Source of the DNA: Bacteroidota bacterium
GTDB taxonomy: Bacteria > Bacteroidota > Bacteroidia > Bacteroidales > M50B96
DNA: 35,428 bases
Direction of reading: 5' to 3'
NCBI GenBank assembly: GCA_024762835.1
Contig: JANTGP010000013.1
Location: 1-35,428 of the forward strand
The notes under the pieces were generated by a model. It had not been told where the DNA came from. It worked only from the letters and a program-made list of their open reading frames with translations, and made no database searches. Position numbers and translations under genes: made by a program. Within the stretch, counting starts at the first letter, position 1. Each line of letters opens with the position of its first letter. Positions 1 through 8,413 of the stretch are shown here, piece by piece.

Positions 1-40
1 ACCCTTATATTTTAAGTATTACCCCCTAGCAAATCCGGAT

Positions 41-101
41 CAGTCAACACTGCATTCATCTCTGGCCTATCGGCGAGACGAATGCTTAGTTGTTGGCAAC
101 C
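41..101 (-). other. attC-like recombination site of cassette A (about 60 bp)
   Basis: On the minus strand the site runs from GGTTGCCAAC to GTTGACTG. Inner arms GCATTCGTC (77-85, reversed) and GATGAATGC (52-60, reversed) are complementary at 8 of 9 positions. The outer ends hold the expected AAC and GTT triplets. The length is close to that of the classical 59-base element. The core GTTGACT nearly fits GTTRRRY. Confidence 0.65.
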
Positions 102-814
102 GTAATTTATTCAATTTTAATTAATTTTATTTGGTCTTGTAACTCGAAAATATCAATTACCAATCTCAAAAACTTGATATTTTTAAAATCTATTCTGCTT
201 GGAATCAATATTTTTTCTCCATTTTTATTCAGAGGTTGATTGATAAATTTCATTAATGATTGGAAATTATCATATCGCTTATTTGTCCAATTGTCACCCT
301 TATACTTTTCAATTTTTGCTTTATCAAAATAATAGGTCAAATTGCTTGAATTTTCTGAAGTAAAATTGTGAATAGTGCTATTTTGTGTTGTCCCTAAATA
401 ATCTTTTATTTTATTAAACTGTGTGTCAGATATATTAGTCAGCCAATATAAATAATTTGGATTTGGGTTTTCATGTCCACTTATTAAATATATCTGTCTT
501 GGTGTAACAACTAAAATATACCTTCCGTCAATGTAAATACTCGGCCAAGAAATCTCTATCAAATTTGTGTTTATCTTATTGTTTAAATTCTTTTCTTGTC
601 CAGAAATAAGTAAGTCAAATTCACCAGTTAATGCGTTATCAGGTAGGATTTGCACACTATAAATGGAATCAAAGTGAGATTTTAATATTTTCAACGAGTC
701 TAAATTAGGTCGTTTTAATGGGTCAATATCAACAAATTGAGAAAAAACTCTCGACGTTGAAATTAAAATCAATATTGTGAGTAGTGCAGATTTCATTTTT
801 TTTATGGTTGCCAA
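48..814 (-). mobile_element. Integron-like gene cassette A (secreted hypothetical gene plus attC)
   Basis: Read on the minus strand, this unit starts at a G|TTGGCAACC junction (near 814), carries one ORF starting 18 bases in, and ends with GGTTGCCAAC followed by a palindromic site that closes at G|TTGACTG (near 48). The 10-base sequence at the start (806-815) is the exact inverse of the one just after the ORF (92-101). That is what an integron cassette predicts, because a circularised cassette must rebuild a self-complementary R''/R' pair. The cut points follow the canonical G|TT rule. No integrase is visible, and the rest of the array would lie before position 1. Confidence 0.7.
107..796 (-). 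CDS. Secreted protein of unknown function (cassette A cargo)
   Basis: I do not recognise this 229-residue protein. The listed ORF starts earlier, but the likely start is the internal ATG at 796, which opens a clear signal peptide (MKSALLTILILISTSRVFSQ) with cleavage probably after the Gln or nearby. The listed upstream part lies across the cassette junction and the attC site, so it cannot belong to the gene. The mature part is rich in Asn, Ile, Lys and Tyr, with no cysteine cluster, lipobox or catalytic motif that I can see. It has a mixed alpha/beta look with a segment IYIDGRYILVVTPRQIYLIS. It is the only gene of its cassette and would depend on an outside promoter or a weak one of its own. 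Function is unassigned. Confidence 0.7.
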   Translation of the reverse strand: MKSALLTILILISTSRVFSQFVDIDPLKRPNLDSLKILKSHFDSIYSVQILPDNALTGEFDLLISGQEKNLNNKINTNLIEISWPSIYIDGRYILVVTPRQIYLISGHENPNPNYLYWLTNISDTQFNKIKDYLGTTQNSTIHNFTSENSSNLTYYFDKAKIEKYKGDNWTNKRYDNFQSLMKFINQPLNKNGEKILIPSRIDFKNIKFLRLVIDIFELQDQIKLIKIE

Positions 815-941
815 CGGTTTAAATATGGTGCGTACCGCATTTTGAAACAATTATTTTTCAAGTTACGATAATCTTTATTTTGTGTATTAACTCTCATATT
901 TACAACTACTTGCGGCATGCACTATATTTTTTGTTATGGGC
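806..941 (-). other. attC-like recombination site of cassette B (about 135 bp)
   Basis: Read on the minus strand, the site starts at GCCCATAAC (933-941) and ends at GTTGGCAACC (806-815). The internal arms at 911-929 and 821-839 can pair at 16 of 19 positions (plus-strand TGCGGCATGCACTATATTT against AAATATGGTGCGTACCGCA). The roughly 70 bases between them form the variable terminal part. Length is within the known range for attC sites. The outer GCCCATAAC matches the GTTATGGGC found at the 5' end of the same cassette (1755-1763), as the cassette model requires. Confidence 0.7.
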
Positions 942-1762
942 TGCTATTTATTCAAGTCTCTATCAATTTAATCACTTCCTTTTTATGTTTTATCATTTTA
1001 ATATTTAGCAAAATATCCATATTATCTGCAACAGATTCTTCTTTTATAGTCAAAATAGGTTCATCAAATTCAATTCTGTATTCTGTCTTATCTTCATTTC
1101 TTTCCATTTGAAAACTCCTTCCTTTAAAACTAAATTCTGCAATCTCATCTCCAAATACATTATCAGGATAATATTTAGGATGCCATTCTGATAATTGTCT
1201 TAATCCTTCTGCTTGAAAAGTCTCAATAAAATATTTATAAAACTCACTTTCAAAAGAATATTCAAAGCAATTAACTTTTTCAGAATTAGGACACCTTTCA
1301 ATTTCCTCATTTTCAATTTCTTTAATTGAAATAGATAGTAATTCAGTTAGTGTTTTAAATGGTTGTATTTCCCCTAATTTTTCATTATCGTCTATGACTT
1401 TGTATACCATTTCACTTTCCAGATTTGATGTGCTCATTAAATAAATAGTATCAACTTCATCTATGTCTACAAAAATCGGAAAATAATCAGGTAATTTATT
1501 TTTTAAATAATCTACATCCTCAAGTATTGATTCTTGTGAAGTATTTATTTTATCAAGTATGTCTTGCACTAATCCGAATGTTGATAAGAACAAGCGATAT
1601 ACAGAATTGAGACGTTTTCCAATCTTTTCTTCAAAATCAATTATTTCTTTCTCTGCCATTGGTTCATAATAAACCGTATTTGAAAATCTATCAATTCTAT
1701 TTTGAAATTCTTTAAACATATAGTTCTTTATTTATCTGATACTTATTCATAGTTGCCCATAA
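815..1762 (-). mobile_element. Integron-like gene cassette B (SUKH-domain gene plus attC)
   Basis: Minus-strand unit that starts at G|TTATGGGC (near 1763), carries one ORF starting 43 bases later, and ends with GCCCATAAC followed by a long attC-like palindrome that closes at G|TTGGCAACC (near 815). The 9-base end sequences 933-941 and 1755-1763 are exact inverse copies. The gene points the same way as its attC, the usual cassette arrangement. It abuts cassette A directly. Confidence 0.7.
952..1719 (-). CDS. SUKH/SMI1-KNR4 family protein (cassette B cargo)
   Basis: This 255-residue soluble protein has the SUKH (SMI1/KNR4) signature in its first 55 residues: an acidic helix with IIDFEEKIGKRLNSVYRLFLSTFG, matching the family pattern of an E-x-x-LG-x-x-LP-x-x-Y-x-x-F-L helix pair. 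The middle part (VDEVDTIYLMSTSN) also fits the family. Many bacterial SUKH proteins are immunity proteins against polymorphic toxins (family knowledge), but no toxin gene is visible next to it, so an orphan immunity role is inference. No signal peptide or membrane segment is visible. The C-terminal half (after about residue 140) is not recognised. The gene fills its cassette almost completely. Confidence 0.7.
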   Translation of the reverse strand: MFKEFQNRIDRFSNTVYYEPMAEKEIIDFEEKIGKRLNSVYRLFLSTFGLVQDILDKINTSQESILEDVDYLKNKLPDYFPIFVDIDEVDTIYLMSTSNLESEMVYKVIDDNEKLGEIQPFKTLTELLSISIKEIENEEIERCPNSEKVNCFEYSFESEFYKYFIETFQAEGLRQLSEWHPKYYPDNVFGDEIAEFSFKGRSFQMERNEDKTEYRIEFDEPILTIKEESVADNMDILLNIKMIKHKKEVIKLIET

Positions 1763-1763
1763 C

Positions 1764-1988
1764 TAGTAAATATATGGACAAATATACTCAATTTGTCGGT
1801 TTTTTTGTCTTTTAGCCCAAGATATTCAATTGAGCTGGTTAGGTTCTTTTTCATATTGTTGCTTACATCTGTATAAATTAATGTTGTTTTAATGCTCGAA
1901 TGTCGTATTTATTAGTTGAATTTATTTCAAACTATACCATTCTTAAGGCTTGACTAGTTATTATCAAAATACATCTTAAATAAAAGCC
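1764..1988. other. Non-coding junction between wzc and the cassette array
   Basis: About 225 bases without a credible gene. ATAACTAGT (1759-1767) recurs as its inverse ACTAGTTAT at 1953-1961, roughly 190 bases apart, and could be the ends of a long or decayed attC or array attachment site. A small hairpin GACAAAT/ATTTGTC lies at 1777-1797, with a T-run to its right on the plus strand. No integrase promoter or ORF is present here. Confidence 0.35.
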
Positions 1989-4415
1989 TTATGCTTCTGT
2001 GTTCTTTTTCCCCGACACGAAAAGCTTCCTAATCTTTAATAGAAGATTTGATTGTTTATAGTCATCGGCATAATAGCCATAACCGTAACCATAGCCGTAG
2101 CCATAACCATATGAGGAATAAGCATAGCTGCTATTTAACTTAATATCGTTAATTATTATACCCATATTACGGAAACTCTTCTTTTTAAAATGTTCGTCAA
2201 TTATTGACAATAATTCTTTTTTCGTGAAATTCTGTCTAACAACAAAAAGATTAATATCGGAATATTTGGCTAAAAGAAGAGGGTCGGTAACCAAAGCAAT
2301 GGGTGAAGTATCGAAAATAATAAATTCAAATTCCTTTTTCAGGTACTCAACTAATTCTTTCATCTTATTTGATTCAATAAGTTCGGCAGGATTAGGCGGA
2401 ATAGGTCCTGAGGGGATAAAGTATAAATTGTCGATATGGGTTTTGAATAAAATATCGCTAAGTGAATTTCTATTGCTAAGATATGTTGTTATTCCTTTTT
2501 CGTTGTTAATATTCTCAAAAACATGATGCAATTTAGGCTTTCTTAAATCAAGACCTACAAGTGCAACCTTTTTATCCGACATTGCAAGTATTGCAGCAAG
2601 ATTAAGAGAACAAAAAGTTTTTCCTTCGCCACTAACAGTTGATGTAACTGTAATAGTATGACTTGTGCTATTTACATCAAAAAATTGCAAATTAGTTCGT
2701 AATGACCTGAATGATTCTGAGATTGCTGAACGAGGATTAGTAAATACGGGAATTTGTGATTTTACATTATTACTACCAATATTTCCTATTATATCAAGCT
2801 TTGTTTTACTTAAAATATCTTTTCTACTTACAACAGTATTATTCAAATAATCTTTAACTATCAACAAAACTAATGGAAACAAAAGGCCTAAAACAAAAGC
2901 AAATGAATAGTTTCTCGACTTTTTAGGAGCAACCTGCTCAACATTTGTAATTCTTGCTTTATCTAAAATTTTATTATCCGAAATATTTGATGCTTTGGCG
3001 ATTCCTGCTTCGGCTCTCTTTTCGAGAAGATAATTATAGATATTATTACTTAGGTTAAAATCTCGCTTAATACTTAACAGCTCTCTCTCGGTAATCGGCA
3101 ATTTGCTTATTTCCCTGTTTACTTTGTCTATTCTCTCGTTTAAATTCTTAATTGTAATTTGCGAGTTGTTAATTATATTATTCACATTCTCAATCAATGC
3201 TTTACGAGTATTTTGTATTTTTTCTTCAACAATATTAAGTGCAGGATTTGAATCGGTTGCACTATATGACAACGAAGACCTTTCATGTGAAAGCTCGCTT
3301 AAATAAGCAATTGTTGAATTAAGCATAGCATCGTCAATACCCATTGTTGCAGGAGCAATAATATCATTAAACTCAGTTTTACTTTTCACATAAGACAACA
3401 GATAATTGTAATAATCAAGCTTAACCTCTTCTTTAGCTTTTGCTGATTGAAAGTTCTCGTATTTCTCAAGATATACTGAACCTTCCTGCGAAAGATTTAC
3501 AATTCGGTTACGCAATAAAAAATTTTGGAGGTTATCCTCAGCAATATTAAGAGAATCTAATATTTCTTCAAGCTGTCTGTCAATAAACTGCATTGTATTT
3601 ACAGCGGTACGGTTTTTTTCTTCCAGTTCGGTTTTGATATAAACTTCACCTAACTTATTTAAAAAATTGACTTCTTTTAATGGAACATTTCCTTTGTTAG
3701 AAAGTACTAAAATTGAGCTTTCTTTATTTAATAATTCTACCTTTATACTTCCTTTATACTTATTAGCTAAAGAATTTTTATCATTTATAATAAAATAATA
3801 GTCATTACCGATTATGCTTTCAATTTTATCTTCAAAAGCTTTTCTTATCTCAACAGTAAATGAAATATTTTCATTACTTATCTTTTTGCCGATTTCTCCA
3901 TCTACATTAAAATCAAACAATTCATTATTATCGAGGTATACTTCATAGGCTTCGAGATGTACCCGCTCGGAAGACAAAAACTTAATATTAATCTGATGTC
4001 CGTATATCTGAGCATGGCTTGTGTCAAGATGTATAATAAAAGGGCAATTCTGATAAAGCTCTTCTGCTTTAATAGCTGCCGGCTCAAAATATGAAACATC
4101 AAAATCAAGTTCATCAATTACTTTTCTGGTTAAACTATATGAATGTAATATTCCTATTTCGTTATCGATATTTTTTTTACCTGTAAATATACTTAAGCCT
4201 GAAATAAATTTCTCTGCTCCCCCCTTGGTATTATCCGAATCAATTAATATAGTTGACTTAACATTATATACCGGAGTTGTGAATTTATTTAAATAATATG
4301 CAACCACCAAAGCTGCAAAAACAAATAACAAAAATAAATACCAATTACGGATAATGAGAAATAAGTATTTCTTTATCTCAATATTTTCATCATGTATTCC
4401 TTCAAAATTATCCAC
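1989..4415 (-). CDS. wzc: Wzc-type polysaccharide co-polymerase / BY-kinase
   Basis: This inner-membrane protein is expected to control chain length and export of a capsule or exopolysaccharide and to autophosphorylate on tyrosine. A Wzz-like N-terminus has a membrane segment at about residues 18-42, followed by a long periplasmic region with coiled coil and a second membrane segment near 503-522. The cytoplasmic BY-kinase domain has Walker A (SGEGKT, near 597), Walker A' (VGLDLRKPKLH) and Walker B (FIIFDTSP). The tail is a tyrosine cluster, an unusually regular (Gly-Tyr)n run ending YYADDY, the usual phospho-acceptor site. The start codon is GTG, sharing one base with the stop of the upstream wza (TAGTG), so translation is probably coupled. 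No glycosyltransferase or flippase gene follows. The cassette array does. Confidence 0.92.
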   Translation of the reverse strand: MDNFEGIHDENIEIKKYLFLIIRNWYLFLLFVFAALVVAYYLNKFTTPVYNVKSTILIDSDNTKGGAEKFISGLSIFTGKKNIDNEIGILHSYSLTRKVIDELDFDVSYFEPAAIKAEELYQNCPFIIHLDTSHAQIYGHQINIKFLSSERVHLEAYEVYLDNNELFDFNVDGEIGKKISNENISFTVEIRKAFEDKIESIIGNDYYFIINDKNSLANKYKGSIKVELLNKESSILVLSNKGNVPLKEVNFLNKLGEVYIKTELEEKNRTAVNTMQFIDRQLEEILDSLNIAEDNLQNFLLRNRIVNLSQEGSVYLEKYENFQSAKAKEEVKLDYYNYLLSYVKSKTEFNDIIAPATMGIDDAMLNSTIAYLSELSHERSSLSYSATDSNPALNIVEEKIQNTRKALIENVNNIINNSQITIKNLNERIDKVNREISKLPITERELLSIKRDFNLSNNIYNYLLEKRAEAGIAKASNISDNKILDKARITNVEQVAPKKSRNYSFAFVLGLLFPLVLLIVKDYLNNTVVSRKDILSKTKLDIIGNIGSNNVKSQIPVFTNPRSAISESFRSLRTNLQFFDVNSTSHTITVTSTVSGEGKTFCSLNLAAILAMSDKKVALVGLDLRKPKLHHVFENINNEKGITTYLSNRNSLSDILFKTHIDNLYFIPSGPIPPNPAELIESNKMKELVEYLKKEFEFIIFDTSPIALVTDPLLLAKYSDINLFVVRQNFTKKELLSIIDEHFKKKSFRNMGIIINDIKLNSSYAYSSYGYGYGYGYGYGYYADDYKQSNLLLKIRKLFVSGKKNTEA
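2074..2113 (-). repeat. Hexanucleotide-like repeat coding the Gly-Tyr tail of Wzc
   Basis: On the plus strand the sequence alternates imperfect six-base units such as CCATAA, CCGTAA, CCATAG and CCGTAG. They encode about six consecutive Gly-Tyr dipeptides in the C-terminal tyrosine cluster. Units differ at synonymous positions. Confidence 0.7.
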
Positions 4416-5197
4416 TACAAATGCGTTAAAGTAAGTACTAATACAATTGCCGTTAATGTTGCCGAAACAATAGATAAAATAGCACTATAATCATTTGCCA
4501 TTAAACTTATTGCTTTAGACTTTAAAGGTTCGACATAGACAATATCATTTGGTTCTAAAAAATAATCTGCCGAATTGAGCATTTCCTTTTTCGACAAATC
4601 AATTCTATAACTTGCAGAGCCATTTTCGGTTGCTCTTATTATTAATATGTTTTGCCTGTTTCCATAATCGCTTAAATCGCCGGCTTGACCAATTGCATCA
4701 AATATTGTAACTCTATCTTGAAACAAATAATAAATACCCGGGCTTCCAACCTCCCCAAGTACGGTAATTTTAAAACCCGGTAGCCTAACATCAACAACCG
4801 CATCAGTAATAAAAGATTTGGCTTTTTCGCTAATCAGAGTATTAGCAGTTTTAATATCTAAACCGCTGAGCTTAACTTTTCCAATTACAGGCAAAGAAAC
4901 ATAACCCGAATCGTCAACAAGATAGCTGTCAAAATACAACGAAGCCTGGTCAAATCTCTGACTATAAGATTGAGAATCTGCATTTTTATTAAACATCTTA
5001 TTAATAGCCTCATTCTGACTTGAAATATTTATATACAATAAATCAGCATTATGAATTTTATATTCATCAATCTTTTCGGTTCGCGTAAAGTTATTCTCCA
5101 ATGAATCTATCCCTTGAAGATAAACTAAGTCTTTATTATTCCGGCATGATGAGAATAAGAAGATCAATAATATCAGATAAATAAATCGTTTTAACAT
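4415..5197 (-). CDS. wza: Wza-type polysaccharide export lipoprotein
   Basis: This 260-residue outer-membrane export protein has a lipoprotein signal peptide ending in LFSSC, with Cys18 as the lipid site. A Poly_export domain follows (IHNADLLYINISSQNEA, then YLVDDSGYVSLPVIGKVKLSGL), then an SLBB-type domain (FKITVLGEVGSPGIYYL). The C-terminus has one hydrophobic segment (LSIVSATLTAIVLVLTLTHL), as in E. coli Wza and Bacteroidota homologues, likely forming the outer-membrane helix. It is the first gene of the wza-wzc unit. A Bacteroidota-like -7 element lies 17 bases upstream of the start. Confidence 0.92.
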   Translation of the reverse strand: MLKRFIYLILLIFLFSSCRNNKDLVYLQGIDSLENNFTRTEKIDEYKIHNADLLYINISSQNEAINKMFNKNADSQSYSQRFDQASLYFDSYLVDDSGYVSLPVIGKVKLSGLDIKTANTLISEKAKSFITDAVVDVRLPGFKITVLGEVGSPGIYYLFQDRVTIFDAIGQAGDLSDYGNRQNILIIRATENGSASYRIDLSKKEMLNSADYFLEPNDIVYVEPLKSKAISLMANDYSAILSIVSATLTAIVLVLTLTHL

Positions 5198-5213
5198 TAG
5201 TCTAATTTTTTCT

Positions 5214-5221
5214 CAAAAATA
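5214..5221 (-). promoter_or_regulatory. Candidate -7 element for wza-wzc
   Basis: The minus strand reads TATTTTTG, an exact match to the Bacteroidota TAnnTTTG element. It is 17 bases before the wza ATG. No good -33 TTTG is seen at the normal spacing, so support is moderate. Confidence 0.4.
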
Positions 5222-5303
5222 AGGTTTTATTCCATTATATGGAAGTTTTGGCAGAAATTAAACTACGATATTTATTTTATGCTATCAGATAATCATATTT
5301 GAA

Positions 5304-5334
5304 TTTGAAAAAATAAACATTATTCCTATTATTG
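5304..5334 (+). promoter_or_regulatory. Candidate promoter for the symporter operon
   Basis: TTTG (5304-5307), 19 bases, then TATTATTG (5327-5334), one mismatch from TAnnTTTG. Spacing fits the Bacteroidota housekeeping promoter. A start near 5341 would give a leader of about 10 bases before the ATG at 5351. Confidence 0.45.
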
Positions 5335-5350
5335 TTAGCCTTAAAAATAG

Positions 5351-7255
5351 ATGAATATGAACAGACTTAGATTATTAATTTCGATACTTTCTTTTCAGTT
5401 AATATTTAGTTCCATCTCTTTTACGGCTAAAGCCGGAAATCAAAATAATGAACAGAATGAAATCTTACGCCCAATTGGGAATAATGCACCACTAGAACTT
5501 AGTTTTGAGAAAAGTAATCCATCACCCAAGATTAAGAATGGACGAGTAACTATTTATGTTACAGGTGGACAGCCACCATATACATACAAATGGTCGAAAC
5601 AGGATGTTGCTCTTAATTCAAACAAAGCAGAATCGCTTGTTGAAGGAAAAACTTATTCTCTTACCATAACCGACAGTAAAAATAATACTAAAATTGGAAG
5701 TTTTGAAATTTCTGCCGAGTCTGTTAGTGAATCAATAAATGCTGGCTTTGTCCCTGTTGTTGAATTTATAGAAGGGATAATAATGTATGATATTTTTGCA
5801 AAGATGGGTGTTTATGATCCGATAATACACGATGAAAACAGTAATATTCTTTATCACGAAAACGGAGACCCTCGAAAAATGAAAATCCCATTCGTTGTTG
5901 TTTGGTTAATACTGGGTGCTTTATTTTTTACAATATTTATGCGTTTTGTAAATATACGAGGTTTTAAGCATGCTATTCATTTGGTTCAAGGAAAATATAC
6001 CGACCCTAAAGCGAAAGGAGAAGTTTCACATTTTCAAGCCTTGGCAACTGCACTTTCTGCTACAGTAGGTTTAGGAAATATTGCAGGTGTAGCCATTGCT
6101 ATATCTATTGGCGGTCCGGGTGCAACATTTTGGATGATACTTGCAGGACTGCTTGGCATGTCATCAAAATTTACAGAATGTACGCTTGGTGTGAAATATC
6201 GTAAGATTGACAAAGACGGAACCGTACATGGTGGGCCTATGTATTATTTGAGTACTGCATTAAAAAAGAAGAATCTTGGGACTTTAGGTAAAGTTCTTGC
6301 TGCAATTTTTGCGGTATTAATTATTGGAGGTTCATTTGGTGGAGGTAATATGTTTCAAGCAAATCAGGCATTTTCGCAGCTAACGGTAATTGTACCTGCA
6401 CTTGGAGGAAAAGGCTGGATGTTTGGGGTCATTCTTGCTTTTTTGGTTGGTGCTGTAATAATTGGCGGAATAAAAAGTATAGCACGTGTTACTGAAAAGA
6501 TTGTCCCATTTATGGCTATATTATATGTATCAATTGCATTAATAATTATTGGTATAAATATAGCTCATACAGGTGAAGCTTTTCGATTAATTTGGGATGG
6601 TGCTTTTGCCCCCTCTGCAATGAAAGGTGGAATTATAGGAGTCTTGATTGTAGGATTTCAACGAGCAGCTTTCTCTAATGAAGCGGGTGTTGGTTCTGCA
6701 TCAATTGCACACTCAGCAGTAAAAACTACTGAGCCGGTAACTGAAGGTTTAGTATCTCTTTTAGAACCATTTATTGATACTGTTGTAATTTGTACAATGA
6801 CTGCTTTGGTTATAATCTTTACAGGATATCATGACCCTAATTTAGCACAAGGTTTAGACGGAGCACAGTTAACATCAAAAGCTTTTGAGAGTGTATTCTC
6901 ATGGTTTCCGTTTCTTCTTGTAGTTGCAATTATGCTTTTTGCTTTCTCAACCATGATATCATGGTCATATTACGGTATGCAAGGCTTTAATTACCTTTTC
7001 GGAAATATTTTTGAGAAGTATCTGCATTTTAACAAAAAGCAATTAAGAATTACCTATCAGTTAATATTTCTTGCATTTATAATTGTAGGTTCATCCTCGC
7101 AATTAGGAGCTGTTATTGATTTCTCCGACATGATGATATTATCAATGGCATTCCCAAATATATTAGGATTAATAATCTTAGCACCTGAAGTAAAAAAAGA
7201 TTTGGCATCATATCTTAAACGAGTTAAGAGTGGCGAAATAAAACGCTACAAATAA
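5351..7255 (+). CDS. AGCS-family sodium:alanine/glycine symporter with secreted N-terminal domain
   Basis: An inner-membrane carrier of the alanine or glycine:cation symporter family, with the diagnostic run [23 protein letters not shown] near residues 238-256, then [12 protein letters not shown] and [22 protein letters not shown]. Membrane segments occupy about residues 138 to 620. The N-terminus is unusual. A signal peptide (about residues 1-29, ending TAKAG) is followed by a beta-rich segment of about 90 residues with [12 protein letters not shown], which looks like an SprB-type or Ig-like repeat of Bacteroidota surface proteins. The usual AGCS start comes only after this ([16 protein letters not shown]). 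Family length is about 450-550, so the 634 residues reflect this extension. It heads a plus-strand gene run, and the next start is 32 bases after the stop. Confidence 0.9.
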   Translation: MNMNRLRLLISILSFQLIFSSISFTAKAGNQNNEQNEILRPIGNNAPLELSFEKSNPSPKIKNGRVTIYVTGGQPPYTYKWSKQDVALNSNKAESLVEGKTYSLTITDSKNNTKIGSFEISAESVSESINAGFVPVVEFIEGIIMYDIFAKMGVYDPIIHDENSNILYHENGDPRKMKIPFVVVWLILGALFFTIFMRFVNIRGFKHAIHLVQGKYTDPKAKGEVSHFQALATALSATVGLGNIAGVAIAISIGGPGATFWMILAGLLGMSSKFTECTLGVKYRKIDKDGTVHGGPMYYLSTALKKKNLGTLGKVLAAIFAVLIIGGSFGGGNMFQANQAFSQLTVIVPALGGKGWMFGVILAFLVGAVIIGGIKSIARVTEKIVPFMAILYVSIALIIIGINIAHTGEAFRLIWDGAFAPSAMKGGIIGVLIVGFQRAAFSNEAGVGSASIAHSAVKTTEPVTEGLVSLLEPFIDTVVICTMTALVIIFTGYHDPNLAQGLDGAQLTSKAFESVFSWFPFLLVVAIMLFAFSTMISWSYYGMQGFNYLFGNIFEKYLHFNKKQLRITYQLIFLAFIIVGSSSQLGAVIDFSDMMILSMAFPNILGLIILAPEVKKDLASYLKRVKSGEIKRYK

Positions 7256-7287
7256 ACTATTTGTTAAGCAAATAACTGCATATTATT

Positions 7288-8403
7288 ATGTGGAAAAACT
7301 ATTTCACATTTACAAGAACAGAGCGAAACGGGATGTTCGTATTGCTGGCAATTATTATTTTAATTGTTACGCTAAAGTTATTACTACAAAATAATAAATC
7401 TCATTCTAAAGTAGATTATTCAGAGTTTATACAAAAAGTAGATTCATTTGAGAATTCACTTCATGAAATAACTCAAAATGACTCAGACAGTTCTTTACTT
7501 AAATATGACAGTCTGAAGTTATTTAGGTTTAACCCTAACAATACAAGTAATGAAGATTGGAAAAGCTTGGGTTTATCAGATTATCAAATTCAAATTATTA
7601 ATAACTATCTTAACAAAGGAGGTCATTTTTATAATAGTTCCGATTTTAAGAAGGTTTACGGAATATCAAAAGCTCAGGCTGATATTCTTATCCCTTTTAT
7701 TGATATCCCCGGTTCCGAAAGCAAAAAAGAAACTGTACAAAAAGAACTAATCAAAGCCTTTGTTTTCGACCCAAATACAGCAAGCGATACAGATTTTATA
7801 AAACTTGGATTGTCGCAATATAATATTTCAACAATAAGAAATTACCTGAATAAAGGTGGACATTTTTACACTCCTGATGATTTTGAAAAAATTTACGGCA
7901 TCAGCGAAAGTACATATAAGCAGTTGAAAGATTTTATATTAATAGAGAAATCAAACAAAGACTATTCAAGTCAGCAATACGATTCATTAAAAAGAAATAA
8001 GTCTCAGCTAATCAATATTAATACAGCCGATAGCATTGCCATATTACAATTGCCGGGCATTGGGACGGTGTTTACAAGTCGTATAATCAGTTACAGAAAT
8101 AAGCTCGGTGGATTTTACAGAAAAGAACAGATTCTTGAAGTTTACGGAATGTTGAAAGACAGATACAATTTGATTAAAGATTTAATTGTAATTGATAGTA
8201 CTGCAATAAAAAAGATACCTCTAAATTTTGTAACTGATGTTGAGCTAAGTAAGCATCCATACATCAATTATACAGATGCACAAGCAATTATCAAATACCG
8301 GACAAAAAACGGGAATTATACAAATATCAACCAACTTGTAGAAAATAATATAATCAACGAAAGTACATTCAGAAAAATAAAGGTATATTTGGAATTAAAA
8401 TAA
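7288..8403 (+). CDS. Membrane-anchored helix-hairpin-helix (ComEA-like) repeat protein
   Basis: This 371-residue protein has a short cytoplasmic N-terminus and one membrane segment at about residues 15-33 (GMFVLLAIIILIVTLKLLL). Several helix-hairpin-helix units follow. Two near-identical ones (FNPNNTSNEDW..LGLSDYQI and FDPNTASDTDF..LGLSQYNI, each with NYLNKGGHFY) precede a canonical ComEA-type unit (ININTADSIAILQLPGIGTVFTSRII) and a degenerate last one. HhH units of this type bind DNA backbone non-specifically. With the anchor, a periplasmic DNA-binding role similar to ComEA is possible but is inference. Such proteins are common in Bacteroidota. The next gene begins 10 bases after its stop. 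Confidence 0.82.
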   Translation: MWKNYFTFTRTERNGMFVLLAIIILIVTLKLLLQNNKSHSKVDYSEFIQKVDSFENSLHEITQNDSDSSLLKYDSLKLFRFNPNNTSNEDWKSLGLSDYQIQIINNYLNKGGHFYNSSDFKKVYGISKAQADILIPFIDIPGSESKKETVQKELIKAFVFDPNTASDTDFIKLGLSQYNISTIRNYLNKGGHFYTPDDFEKIYGISESTYKQLKDFILIEKSNKDYSSQQYDSLKRNKSQLININTADSIAILQLPGIGTVFTSRIISYRNKLGGFYRKEQILEVYGMLKDRYNLIKDLIVIDSTAIKKIPLNFVTDVELSKHPYINYTDAQAIIKYRTKNGNYTNINQLVENNIINESTFRKIKVYLELK

Positions 8404-8413
8404 GAATTGTAGA

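Noticed and set aside
917-1111. Plus-strand 64-residue ORF
   Set aside because: It overlaps the attC-like site and the antisense of the SUKH gene. The sequence is hydrophobic only because it is the AT-rich complement of that gene.
1777-1807. Hairpin with T-run as terminator of wzc
   Set aside because: The T-run lies on the plus-strand side, and no plus-strand gene precedes it. On the minus strand, where wzc is transcribed, it would not function as an intrinsic terminator.
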